Origin: Monomorium pharaonis
Taxonomy: Eukaryota > Arthropoda > Insecta > Hymenoptera > Formicidae
Direction: 5' to 3'
Length of the DNA: 64,000 nt
Assembly: GCF_013373865.1 (NCBI RefSeq)
Contig: NC_050473.1
Coordinates: forward strand, 16,593,597-16,657,596
Below are positions 50,983 through 61,887 of this stretch, in pieces (position 1 is the first letter of the stretch; the number at the start of each line of letters is the position of its first letter). Below the pieces are notes generated by a model, which worked only from the letters and a program-made list of their open reading frames with translations, searched no databases and was not told the DNA's origin. The position numbers and the translations under genes are program-made.

Positions 50983-51251
50983 GCATGACCTGCAACAGTA
51001 TGACGCAACTGGTGAGTGAGGGTACGACACCCCTGTTCGGTACCCACGAGGCTCTGCTGGCGGAGATTCAGCGTCTCCGCGAGCGTCTGAAATGTTTGGA
51101 GACCGAGAACGCGACGATGAGCATCAAGCTGAACCAACAGCAATGGGAGGTCGAGCATCGGTTGGCTGAAATCGAAATGCAAATCTGCGGGGCGAGTTCG
51201 ACCTCGAGCGTCGAGGACAACAATGAGAGAAATCGGGAAAGCATTATTTAA
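50983..51251 (+). CDS. Cngl: CNG channel exon: C-terminal leucine zipper and stop
   Basis: The acceptor CGTTTCAG ends at 50982 and entry is phase 1. It encodes GMTCNSMTQLVSEGTTPLFG, then a heptad-patterned helix with EALLAEIQRLRERLKCLE and WEVEHRLAEIEMQICG, then an acidic tail ending NRESII and TAA (51249-51251). A C-terminal coiled coil in this place matches the CLZ domain that sets subunit composition in CNG channels. With the other five exons, 396 complete residues of the channel lie in the window. After the TAA the frame remains open to a donor at 51332, so this exon may really extend to 51331 (see next entry). A strong GTGAGT at 51012 lies within the coding part and could serve as an alternative donor. 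Confidence 0.95.
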
Positions 51252-51331
51252 CGAGAAACAATGCCGCGAGAGCGCGGCAAAACCAAGATCGAACGGATAC
51301 GCCGGTACCTTGTCGAAGCCACTGATACTAG
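51252..51331 (+). CDS. in-frame continuation after the channel stop; possible readthrough extension or start of a second cistron
   Basis: Directly after the TAA the same frame reads RET, then an ATG at 51261, then PRERGKTKIERIRRYLVE and ATDT, and reaches AG just before GTACTT at 51332. The donor phase is 2. The next strong acceptor (51530) begins with A, completing AGA (Arg), and the frame then stays open for 172 codons. No other CNG donor is in phase 2, so this is the only visible in-frame partner for the downstream exon. Translation could come from the ATG at 51261 (context ACAATGC, with A at -3), as in a dicistronic mRNA or after termination and reinitiation, or from readthrough of the TAA. 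A separate promoter inside the channel's last exon is also possible. Confidence 0.5.
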
Positions 51332-51530
51332 GTACTTATCTTACTATATTTTACATATCTTTTCTTGCTGATCTTACTAATTCGTAAATCGTAAAGTTTT
51401 GAATGTAAATATTAAACGTTATTTTAATTGCTTAATGGAAAATTTTTTTTAATTGAAAATAAATAAAAGAATACAGAAAGTTTAGAGTATTGGGCGAGGT
51501 ATCTGTTATTAACCAATTCGACTTTTACAG
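51332..51530 (+). other. short intron (199 bases) with overlapping poly(A) signals
   Basis: The donor TAG|GTACTT begins at 51332 and the acceptor CGACTTTTACAG ends at 51530. The intron is AT-rich. AATAAATAAA at 51458-51467 gives two overlapping canonical poly(A) signals, about 207 bases after the channel stop, followed by a G/T-rich stretch (51485-51510). The intron may thus be retained and polyadenylated (short channel form) or spliced. Confidence 0.6.
51458..51467 (+). promoter_or_regulatory. two overlapping AATAAA polyadenylation signals
   Basis: AATAAATAAA lies downstream of the channel stop and inside the 199-base intron. It is the expected 3' end signal for the CNG transcript that stops at 51251. 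Confidence 0.6.
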
Positions 51531-51972
51531 ATACGGTGGTCAGCAGGAGCTGGACGACACGAGAATCCTCAGCGACACGAAGTCGATCGGTAGCCTGAGC
51601 CAGCATCTGTTCGAGAGCGACGAGGACGAGGAGCGTTACTACGGTACCTGCAACGGCTATGTCTCGCAGCCCGGCAGCAAGTCGAATCTGCTGCTGTGCA
51701 GCGAGTGCGATCAGAAGACGCACACCTGCACCTACCAACCGCAAACACCTGAGTCGCATGTCGGCAGATACGTGGAGGAGCGTATTGACGAGCGGCATCA
51801 GGAACCGGGAACCTCTCGTGCCTACAGGAGCCCGGTGAAGCTCTCCTCCCCACGCTCGTATCAATCGGATCAGGATCGCAAGGCACAGACGACGTCGTCG
51901 CCGCGATCGTACCACGAAAGTGTTCAGCAATCAGTGCAGATAACGTCACCTCGATCCTATCGAACTCAGGAG

Positions 51973-52012
<40 letters not shown>

Positions 52013-52048
52013 GACGCGGACGGACCACCAGGGACACGGGCAATCGAG
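51531..52048 (+). CDS. exon with SPRSY repeats and polyglutamine, downstream of the channel stop
   Basis: Entry is phase 2 after CGACTTTTACAG. The product starts YGGQQELDDTRILSDTKSIG, then an acidic stretch (LFESDEDEERYYG), a short Cys-bearing part (LLLCSECDQKTHTCTY), three SPRSY repeats (coded at 51847-51861, 51898-51912 and 51946-51960) and 13 glutamines (51973-52011), then RRGRTTRDTGNR. The donor CGA G|GTGACG at 52048/52049 leaves phase 1, which fits the next exon. If unspliced the frame continues EYLDQFWSKD to a TGA at 52093-52095, giving an alternative end. Codon use is GC-rich and the frame long; the overlapping minus-strand frames are shadows. I do not recognise the protein. It could be the extended C terminus of the channel or a separate protein. 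Confidence 0.75.
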
Positions 52049-52559
52049 GTGACGACAGAGGCGAGTACCTCGACCAGTTCTGGTCCAAGGATTGAGCAAG
52101 TTCGTTCGCTTTGCTTAATTAATTTGAATGGCTTTGATGTTCTCCAATGATCTAATGTCTTCTCAGTATACACGACATTCCCGGTCTTTGCACTTGCATT
52201 TTATTCTGACGCTCTTAACAAAAAAACATTCCTTCTTCAATTTAATCTTTTTATTATTATTAGACTAAATTCTTATTGAAATCCTCGATTTTAATTCTGT
52301 TACGAGAACGGTTAGCAAAAACAATTCCAGCGGATTAGAGAGGTCTCTGCTCTTTTCTTTTAGCTGTGTCCAAATCACGTAATTTTCCACTCCATTTTTC
52401 GCACGTATTCCGCATATCCTCCCCGATAATTTCGCCGCTGTTTGCACGTGCATTTCTCGCTGTCGCGCGATCTCCGAGGCGACTGCCGCTGTCGGAGACC
52501 GCCTCTCGGTCAAATGACGATCTTGGATCCGTCGAGTTAACCCATCGATCTGCTCACAG
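52049..52559 (+). other. probable intron (511 bases)
   Basis: GT at 52049 and AG at 52559 (context CTGCTCACAG). The first part includes the alternative coding tail and TGA at 52093-52095. A poly(A) signal is not obvious before the acceptor. Confidence 0.55.
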
Positions 52560-53047
52560 ACCGCGAGAGCCCGATCTGCGAGCTCTGCCGGGGTAACGGT
52601 TACGTCGTCGTGCACTGCGAGCACTGCGACTTCTCCAGCGAGGGCGACCTGATCTGCTTCCGCTGTCAGAGCGACGAGGGCTCGGGATCTAACGGTCAGA
52701 TGTGCCCGCGCTGCGATCGGGAGGCCGGATTCACGTCGAGCACCGGCCGATCCGGCTCCAGCGACGAGGGCAACGGCAAGTACCCGGTAGACGCGGTGGT
52801 GAAGATCCAGCTGAACGATCAGACGATCGACGTCGACTCCGGGAGCGAGACCCCCGAGAGTGAAAGCTCGAGCAACTATCATCCCCAGAGGGGCGCGATG
52901 GAGCGACTCGACACTATCGTCGAGAAGGGCGACACTGCCAGCGAGAACGACGAGGAAAAAAACGGCGGGGGCGGGGGCGGCGGCACGAAGCTCAACGGTA
53001 CCACTAGCACGAGATATCTCAACTACATGATCGTGCTGTTCCTGTAA
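52560..53047 (+). CDS. exon with four CxxC pairs (putative zinc-binding domain)
   Basis: Entry is phase 1; a G from the preceding exon completes GAC (Asp). The product reads DRESPICELCRGNGYVVVHC, EHCDFSSEGDLICFRC, then SNGQMCPRCDREAGF. The cysteine pairs are CELC, CEHC, CFRC and CPRC, spaced 9, 9 and 12 residues apart, and the first matches CxxCxGxG of DnaJ-type cysteine-rich domains; GRXCR proteins have a comparable C-terminal set. Two zinc ions could be bound. An acidic, Ser-rich stretch, a run of glycines (near 52966-52983) and a short hydrophobic end (YMIVLFL) precede TAA at 53045-53047. Counted from the ATG at 51261, the spliced product would be 358 residues with the CxxC pairs at about 203-248. 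A weak acceptor phase match alone links it to the previous exon. A long antisense frame here is a shadow. Confidence 0.7.
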
Positions 53048-56000
53048 ATAAAAAAAAGACGACGTATTGAGATAGATGCGACCGAATCCGCGGCCCGCGA
53101 TTTGTTCGCTTGATAGAAGCGGCAATTTTCTCAATTAAACCGATCTCACTGTAATTGAAAATTATTTTGAACGTTTATAACCATTAACCGAGCAAAAATG
53201 ATTTTACTCGGAAAACTCCGGCGTCGCTTTCCGCTGGATTTTATAATTTTACTCTGACCTCGAGACCAGCGCTCAGCGAAACTGGATGACCGGTGCGAAC
53301 GCTGAATCACTTACGAGTCGATGACTTAATATCAGAGGGCCGCGGGTCGAGCCGCACTGTAAATAAACTGCCACTGGACATAATTGATCCGTACAATATA
53401 GGACCGTATAGATTAATTACTAGATAGCTCGTAATAATTTAAGATGCAGATCAAGCGAGGCAGAAAGAGGAGAAGAGAGATAGACGGAGAATGTGTGCGT
53501 GTATGTGTGTGCGTGTATGTGTGTCACATTCAATACGCGCAGTATTGTCATGAGCTGAGATCCGTGACGCAACGGTCGACACGTTTCGACGCGCGATTCT
53601 TGGAGCGGGTGTGTGCAAAGATTATAATTACTCGGTTATAGATCGGTCCTCAGGGCTTGTCTCGTCGCTGTTAACGGCGTTGCTTCAATATGGATTAATC
53701 AATTCAGATTTACACGCCTTGCCGTAATGTCGATCCAAAGTAGTTTCAAATGTAGACACGAACGGACAAAAACACGAACAAAATTGGGACACAGCTCATT
53801 GATTATTGTCAGAAATTGATTAAAAATAACTTCGATATTGTTCGTTTTTTTTTTCTATCAGTGAGTTCTATACTCTTTTTCTGATTAAGAAGACTTGATG
53901 TCACTTGTAAAAATTGTTACTATTTCTTAAGATACTTCGTCTGAATAAGGTCTAGTTATAATTCATTTTCTTTCTTAAAAACTCTATTAAATAGAGATAT
54001 TGAAGAATGTATAAAATAAATTAAGTGGAACTCATTCAGTTTGGCAATTTACTTTAGCAATAATTTAGAGAGACGGACAGGCGATATATTGATCACAAGT
54101 AATTACGATTCTTGCACAACTCTCTACTACTCATGTTCGGGACCAACTAAAGCCATCACTTACATCACTGCTTCCGACTTCCGCTTCCACCCCGTGATCA
54201 TCGTTTGTTCGTTCGGTCGAAAAAGGGATTTAAAGGAACTCCGGGTGACCCTTTGTTCCCGATGTAAGTCGGCGACATCGTCATCTTCATAGTGTACCGA
54301 AACAGAGTCGAACCGAACGCTTCATTCTCCCGCACAACGAAGACGGCAGGACAGAAAAACGCGTTTTAAAGACGATACACAAACGCGCGAATCCCCTGAA
54401 TCTCATGGAAAAAGAGAAGATAAGACGATTTCGTTTATCTCCTACGTTTGTAACACGCGGCAGCGTTTTTTTCCTCCATTTATAAATCATGGAGAAGAGT
54501 TCTTACTAAATGTGTGCGTTTTCTAACATTCATCCTCCAATTTCGTGAGCATCCCGATGTATCTGAAATTTCCAGCGTGTCGAAAAAATGGATGTTAAAT
54601 TTGCCAGAGTCGTATGGATAAAAAAGACAAAATAATGAAGAAGACAACGAAAGAAGGTGGGCAACCGATTTCGCCTCCTGTCTTTTTCTTTTTTGTTATT
54701 TTGAAGAGAGGAAAAAAAATCCGAGCGATCGCAGAACCGAGCACGGTTGAGTGAGATAACGTGTTATCGAACATGGCGATTGAAACTGGTATGATTTCAT
54801 GAGATGAGACGTATCTATTGTCGATTTCACGATTAAGCGGATTGTCCTAGCGTGCTTTTAGTGTTGAAGTTTGAATTCGATATACGGTGAATTAAGATGA
54901 AGAAGATTGAAAATCTGATGTGGTAGGAAGGCACTAGGAACGACAACATTCGAAAAACATCTTGTATTCCGGTATACGATAATAACATCGAAATTCTACC
55001 AGTATCAATCTTTGAACTCGGAAACGATCAACCCAAGGAGGGTTTGGAAGAGCAGCATAAATTCTCGCGGGACTGGGCTCATGTCATCTGTATAATATTC
55101 ACCGAATAATGATTATCACGTTAAGGTATTATCCTTAGGAAGTACCCGGTATAAATCAATCCCGCCGTGCCGCGAAGTCGCGGTAACCCGAAAGAAGTAC
55201 AGCGAGAAACGAAGAGGGAGGGGGGGAAAGGGAATATTGCGACCGGCAGTTCAGTTCGGAAAACACGTAGCGATTAAGTGCTCTTACTACGAAAAAAAAA
55301 AAGAACAGAAAAGAAAAGAAAATGCGAAACGCTTCGCGAGGATTTACAGGCGCGCGCGATCTCGTCCGTTCGAGTTACGGCGCTCTCCGCGGCCACGAGA
55401 AGGGGGAACATCACTCTACTGCCACGTTGATTTAGAACACCTCTGTAAATTTGTTAGCGGAAATTTGTAACACAGTTAGGACGACACTTCGATAAACCGT
55501 TGAGATTACCTTTACTCCTGTACGCGCGCAATCCCGAGGTAGACGAGCTACTCGAGTCTCCCCGTTTCTTGTTTTCGAGGATGAGAAAGTTCGATCGGAC
55601 TGGAGAAGATTCGAAGACGAATGATTCATGCAAGACGCTCGGTATCGAGATAAAGTGCATTCAGAAAGTTTTAACCCTTTGACGTTCAAACTATTTCTTG
55701 CTAATAGCGAAATAAGCGAAGTTCAACTATTTTTGTCCTCAATTTTATTTCCTTGGCTAATTTAACATGAATAAAACATATTTTATTACTTTATTTAATG
55801 AGATTCCAAAAATACAGTTTAATTACTATTATAATTAAACTATAACTATTAATTATAATATATAATCACGTTACAATTACGTACTTGATGAATTATGCAG
55901 TGGGTTACCGCAATGCATTATATCGAGTTGAATTTTATGTAGAACTGTAAAAGGCTAAAAATAAAACTCGTAACTAAAAGCTCTCGGGAGCTGCGCTTTT

Positions 56001-59000
56001 GAACATTTTATTATTGAAGTTACAAAAGTTCTCGAACAGTCAATGAATAAAGGTCATCCTTCACTTCGAGAATTTTACTGTCGAGAGTTTCAAATATTTT
56101 CAAAAAATATAATCCTCAAGCGCATTTAAAATTCAGCGTTTATGTAAAATCATACGTATTATAACGATTCATATTTATTTCATAGAAAACGCTATTGAGG
56201 ACCGCTCTTAACATTATCGATGAATATATCACTTGTATATTATATAAAATTTTCCTCTTATTTTATTTTATTATTTTTTAAATTAAGAGACTTCTATATG
56301 AAAAAAAAGGAAAGATATTCCAATTACGCGATTGTCGTCTCGATATCGCGCGTGTTGTCTGGAATTGAAGATTTACGACTTGCGACAACAGAGGATCGGT
56401 CAATGAATGGTAATAGCGACGTATGTACAGAGAAGAGGGAGGCTCGTCACACCGGCGGGAATGCGTTTAATCAGCCTTACTTAGACAATTATTATCTACA
56501 TTATTGTACACTAAATTTATATGCGTGTAACGTCGGTGACTTGCGTACATCGGTGCGTGTACATCGGCGTACCTTAATTACATAAATGACATCCCCGGCG
56601 GTATGTGTACGCTGTGGACAACGATAATCTTACGAGCAACGTGTGATCGTTACGTAGATACGGCGTGTACGTGTGCGTATTGTACATAAGTAATTTATCA
56701 ATTATTTGCCGTTCGCAGCACCCGGAAAAGTATCTTGCGTTCGGAGCTTCAGGATCCTGCCCTCGATGGAAATCCAATTGTCTTAACGTTAATGATTATC
56801 TGTAAATAGCGTTGTCAGTGCTGTATATTTTACGCTGTTTAACTGGCTGTGATATTTATATGTTCAGAGTTTAATTGTGATTAGCGATATTCTATGTTGA
56901 TCCTGTTGAGCGTACAAATTGCGTGCCCCGCATACGTTTTATCGATTCGATCGATTGTAAACATCGCGAAAGCGAAATATATATATTCCACTCGTCGAAG
57001 GGTCGTTTGCTAAGTTTTGCAGATTGTCGCTAATTTTTTTTTTTCTGAGAATTTTTGGAGCAGTAACAAAGCAATGCGCGCAACAAATGCCGATAAAATG
57101 CAGCTCACAATCACCTGTACATTACTCTCGTTATCATTTTGTCATCGTTTTTATTAGTATCGAGGACACAAATACTCAGTAGCATGACGTACTTGTTAAA
57201 TACATTAGCGCAGGTAAACGAGTTACAATTTAAGTGCCACAGTTCGAAGAGCGCGCCTGAATTAATCGATTTTCAACTGATACCGAACGATAATCACGCG
57301 TTGCTCCGCGAGTCGTTTATAAAACCGAATAAAACCAGCTGTAAGGAAAATGTAAAATAACTTTCAGGAGATAGCGCGATATACACTTATTACGGTTCGG
57401 AAATACAGTTACGAACTTACACGATCGATATCAATTATCAATGATCAATCGGATCATCCTCTCTATCATAATAATGACTTCCGCATGACTGTTTGCGCGA
57501 TATTGAGTTTATTGAAATATTTATTGGTGTTACAAGCAAAACGTGTACAGAATGGAAAATTGCCATCGGAGATTTACCGTAGCTGTAACGCCCGAGGTTC
57601 GTTACGAAAGAAGAAAAGAAACTCGTTAATGACTGACCACTCGACCGCGCATCCAACGTGCGGTTGGACCCGTATCTCTCTTTTTCTCTCATTATTCGTA
57701 TGCACGTTCCATTGCCTAATTACATTTAACGATCGAACGTCACGTCTCCAACGTCCACGACCTTAATTTTAACGACGAGAAGTCTAACCTTCCCTTAGAA
57801 AAAAAAAGAAGAGTCATATCGATCTCATCGAGGAGAAGTTTCGCGTGACGTTTTCGATAATTATGCGTACAGTCGTGAGATGTGCATGTGTTGTTCGTCA
57901 ACTTTTTATAAGGCCAAATTTACAAGTTTTGCATATATTTAAATAGAGACACAATATGTAGTCGAACGTACGACAGTCAGATTTTCAGATAATCGCTATG
58001 TGAAAAGTGTCAATAGGAGATTTCTGGTCATTTTGTGGATCTCGTCGAGCCAACTTTTGGCGCGTGGTGCCAAGTTTTACAACGGTCTTCCTTTGTACAT
58101 GATGTAATTGTAATGTAAACGGTGTAAAAAATCGCGAGTGCAATTCAATGAAGAGTGCAGCGAATGTACAAATACCGAGTTGCACGCGCGTATTATTTTA
58201 ATGTAATGTGATTTTAATTTTTCTAATTAAAATTAAATTAAATTAAAATCTATTAATAATTATGTGTGCCAAAAATATTCAATCCGGAGGCGTCGCGAAA
58301 GATCGTAGAGCTAACTTTTTATATTAATCTGCTTGAAATTAATTAAAAAGAATTTCTTATGAATTCTTATCGACTATAAAAGAAATTTCTTTTGTGATCT
58401 AAAAGGCACAGAATTGATAAAATGAAAGTGAATTTTTGTTGAACTCTTAAGAGTACTTTGGCGACACGGAAATGCGGGATGAAAAAGAAATTCACTTCAA
58501 AATTCGAAATTTTAAAAAGAATTCATTTCGGATTGTCTTTGCTCTTCCTTAAAAAAAAGATTGAACGTGGTAACGACAGGTCGTAATTGTGTATACCGCT
58601 CTTCCATTAGAACAAAGCCGATTATATCGGCATTAACTCCACAAAGTGATCCAGAAACGATAATAATCGGTTTGCCTTTAATACTATATTGCTATTGTGC
58701 ATGCAACAGAATCCTTAATGCTTAATGCGATTATGCTATTCCATATCGAATGGCAGGAGTATATGCAAAAGATATATTATTGACATTCGCGCGCGAGCAC
58801 CTTTACATAATAAAAACCTCTCCATTTCTCGTATATCTTGGAAATTTTCGGTTTTCATGACGATAGGAAACGCAAAGGTAATTCAAAGCGCAAATTTGAA
58901 ATACAATAGGTTTTAGAACGTCGTTGTTTCACATCGTGACATTTGAGAATTCGCAATGAAACGCGTACTAAATTTACAAACACGTTAAATACACATGTGT

Positions 59001-61109
59001 GCGCGTGTATAAGCGATATTAAACGAATCACGTAAGAAAAATTGTATCTGTATTTCTTTTTTTCGTATAGATCGAAAGAGAGATTTTTTTTAGAAGGTAA
59101 CTGAAGTTTACGATGGATTCAGCGACGTTAAATCTTATCAGATCGGAATTATATAAATATCTAATTGTAGAAAAATTAGTTTATCGCGAGATATGTGCGA
59201 AAACATGAGGATGCAACAGACTGTTTAATTTTTCTTACGTTTACACAATCATGCGTAATCGGTTTCGAAAATATTCGCAATAGACTTCTCTCTCCATTAT
59301 GCAAAGATATCATCATTTGTAATGATGATTCCGATTCAATATCGCTCTGAATGTGGGATAGTCGAAGATTTGTAGGTCATAATTTTTCAAATTTTGCAAA
59401 TTTGCAAATACTACTGCATCGAGTTACTTCTATTTGTGCGGCACATTCTTTCCAAATAACGATGAATATTTTATATATGTATAAAACGGTCATGTAAAAA
59501 ATCTAGGTAGAGTTTTCAAACCTTTGGAACTTTAGTGAATTAAAGATAAGTCTAAAAGGCGTCCGAGGAAACTGAAAAGTCATTTTGAACGAGACGTCTT
59601 TAGAGACAATTGTGTATTCCACCTGGAAGGAGATGTTCTTCATTTCTGCGTGAATTAGCTCGTCCCCGTACTCAACGTGACCAATGTATCAGTATGGCAC
59701 AGCTAGATATGTCTTTTTTACGCGCGAATCGCTCTTGAGGAGGAGTAACTTCTGCCATGTATCTTTTTCCGTACTTTTGTCATTTCGCTACCTCGATCAC
59801 ACACGTCACGGCGCTTAGCGATTAAACGATCTATCCGATAACTGCATAACATAAAACAGGGGGAGGAACGAGTCTCTCGATAAGGCTCTTAATGAATGGT
59901 TACTCAGGAACAAAGTTATAATGTAATAACAGTTGCGATATATTGAATATTAACATTTAACGAACGACCTTTTGTAAATATGAATATAACAAATATATAT
60001 AAAGATACACAATTTCTCATATATATACATATATGTATATATATATGTATATGTATGTATATGCATATATATATACATAAGAAACTTGTACAGGGTGATT
60101 TGGAAGGCCGCCAATAAATTGTAGCGATATTATTTGATCTTTTGCGACGAAACGTAAAAAATTAATTGCACCTACTAGAAGTACATTCTTATATCCTTCA
60201 TTGTATTAATGAACTTGAAAACGTCTTCATTTTTATTTTGAAAATATCGCACGTACGACAGACTCTGAATTGTCCTGTACAATTTTACGATCGCCCAATA
60301 AGAGATGACAAGCCTGATAGAAACGCGTACATATATCTGCGTAAGAGAAAGAAAGGGGAAAAAAAGACAAAAAGAGAGACTGCGTGTAATGCGTGTGCGT
60401 GCGTGCGTGCCGGCGTATGTGAATGCGCAAAACGTGTGAATAAAAGAATCATGTAAAACCTGTATGTATGAGATCAGAGCGGGAATTCGTTTCCATTAAC
60501 GGAGCACTGACAAAAATGTCGACGACGGTGCCGTGATTCGATTATGATTTACGTTGAAAGATAAGGCAACGCTAAAAAAATAAAGAGCAAAGAAGAGGGA
60601 AAGAGGAAGAAAGGAAGCAGAGAGATGTGTGGAGAGGCGAATTCAGAATTTCGGGGGACACCGTGAGATGCATTCGCGCGCGCGATTATTAATTAATCCT
60701 TCGACCGCCGATTCACGAGAGTGTCAATTGATTTCTTGCGATGTGCAGCATCCGCGCGCGATTCTGAAAACGACAGAAACGACCGGTTTGTGATGAGGCG
60801 AGGAATGAGATAGTAGCGATCGGCGGTCGGGGTTCAACGGCAATCGTGGATTGAAATCGATATAATTTCAACGAGACTCCGGTCTTAATGGCGTAGACAC
60901 GCGGAAGCGAGTTCAGTGGCCTCAAATAATGATAGAAATCACCAATGAGGTCTGCTTCCTTCATGATTACAAGACCGAAAATCGAACTCGCCGAAATTCT
61001 AACGGTTTCGAGTCCTTCGGTCAGAGCGAGATGCCGGATGGGAAAGAGAGAGAGAGTGTGTACGTGTGTGTGTGTTGTGTGTGAATGAGAGCGAAAGGAA
61101 AAAAAAAAT
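53048..61109. other. no recognised gene; possible 3' UTR then intergenic DNA
   Basis: AATAAA occurs at 53047-53052 (overlapping the stop) and 53362-53367. A TATG/TA simple run lies at about 60015-60085. Frames up to 121 codons show no domain or splice support. Composition is mixed, with AT-rich parts at 55.7-56.3 and 58.2-60.1 kb. Confidence 0.5.
61044..61083. repeat. (GA)n(GT)n-rich simple repeat
   Basis: A GA run passes into interrupted GT repeats, just upstream of a foldback. Confidence 0.8.
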
Positions 61110-61186
61110 CCCGAGTAGCATAAAACATTCCAGCAATATTACAGCAACGTTGATGCAATATTGCTGAAATGTGTCACGCTGTCGGG
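61110..61186. ncRNA. foldback able to form a pre-miRNA-sized hairpin, or a small repeat element
   Basis: ACATTCCAGCAATATT (61125-61140) pairs with AATATTGCTGAAATGT (61157-61172) over 16 bases with one mismatch (a G-T type pair in RNA). Outside it, CCCGAGTAGC pairs imperfectly with GCTGTCGGG, giving a foldback of about 77 bases with a 16-base loop. Size and imperfect pairing fit a miRNA precursor. The AATATTGCTG arms also look like short inverted-repeat elements. No expression evidence is available. Confidence 0.35.
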
Positions 61187-61791
61187 GAAGAGAGGAATTA
61201 TCGATCCTTCGGTCAGGATGCACGACCGCGTGTGCGTATCCCGGCGCATTGCGTACGCACATGATTGTACACGCGCGTTTTTGTCCATTTCTACACGTAT
61301 ATCTGTTCTCTCCTACGATGATAGAAGGTTATTTTTAAATTTTCGAAACTTAGCTGTGCCGCAAGAGCGTGCGAGTGTCAGTACGATCGGATGTCAGTAG
61401 GAATCCTGAAATATAAATAGACGATTGAAGTGGACCGCACCATGGGACTCTTTTCTTCCGCGTAACCGCCGATTTTAAACCCCCTCCCAGTATTTTTCTC
61501 AAACACAGACGTTAATTAGCCGTCATATGTTACGAGTCTTGTAAAATTAATACTCGAAAGAAGATAAAGGAAGATGTAGTCTTTTTGAGACGCATGGTAA
61601 AAGTTTCACTAGCTTTAATTGTTTTAGAAACCTTAAGATTCTTCAGCTATGAAAGAAAGCCATGTGACTTTTCATATTTTTTAATAGAGGAATTTTTTTT
61701 ATTTTATAAATATTAAATAACTTGAATTAGAAGTACTGGAGAATAACAATAACACGGCTAAATTGTGAACATCTATATAAAAAAAAATCTT

Positions 61792-61887
61792 ATGAATAAG
61801 ATACGAAGGCGTAAAAAAGAAATAAAAATTCCTAATGACTAACATAACAAACTTCTATTTTTTTTTACGCTCTTACATCTTATTCAT
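61792..61887. repeat. inverted repeat, about 32-base arms with a 32-base spacer
   Basis: The arm from 61792 (ATGAATAAGATACGAAGGCG and on) pairs with the arm ending 61887 (CGCTCTTACATCTTATTCAT) with a few mismatches; both arms end in A/T runs. No frame or target duplication is obvious. It may be a small transposon remnant. Confidence 0.65.

Noticed and set aside
51424..52099. 168- and 176-codon minus-strand frames
   Set aside because: Shadows of the SPRSY/polyglutamine exon; the Val/Ala/Leu-rich products come from reading CAG and GAC codons backwards.
52265..53134. 289-codon minus-strand open frame
   Set aside because: It lies antisense to the four-CxxC exon (52560-53047), whose GC-rich codons create an open frame on the other strand. 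The + strand frame has splice borders and a cysteine pattern; the minus one has neither.
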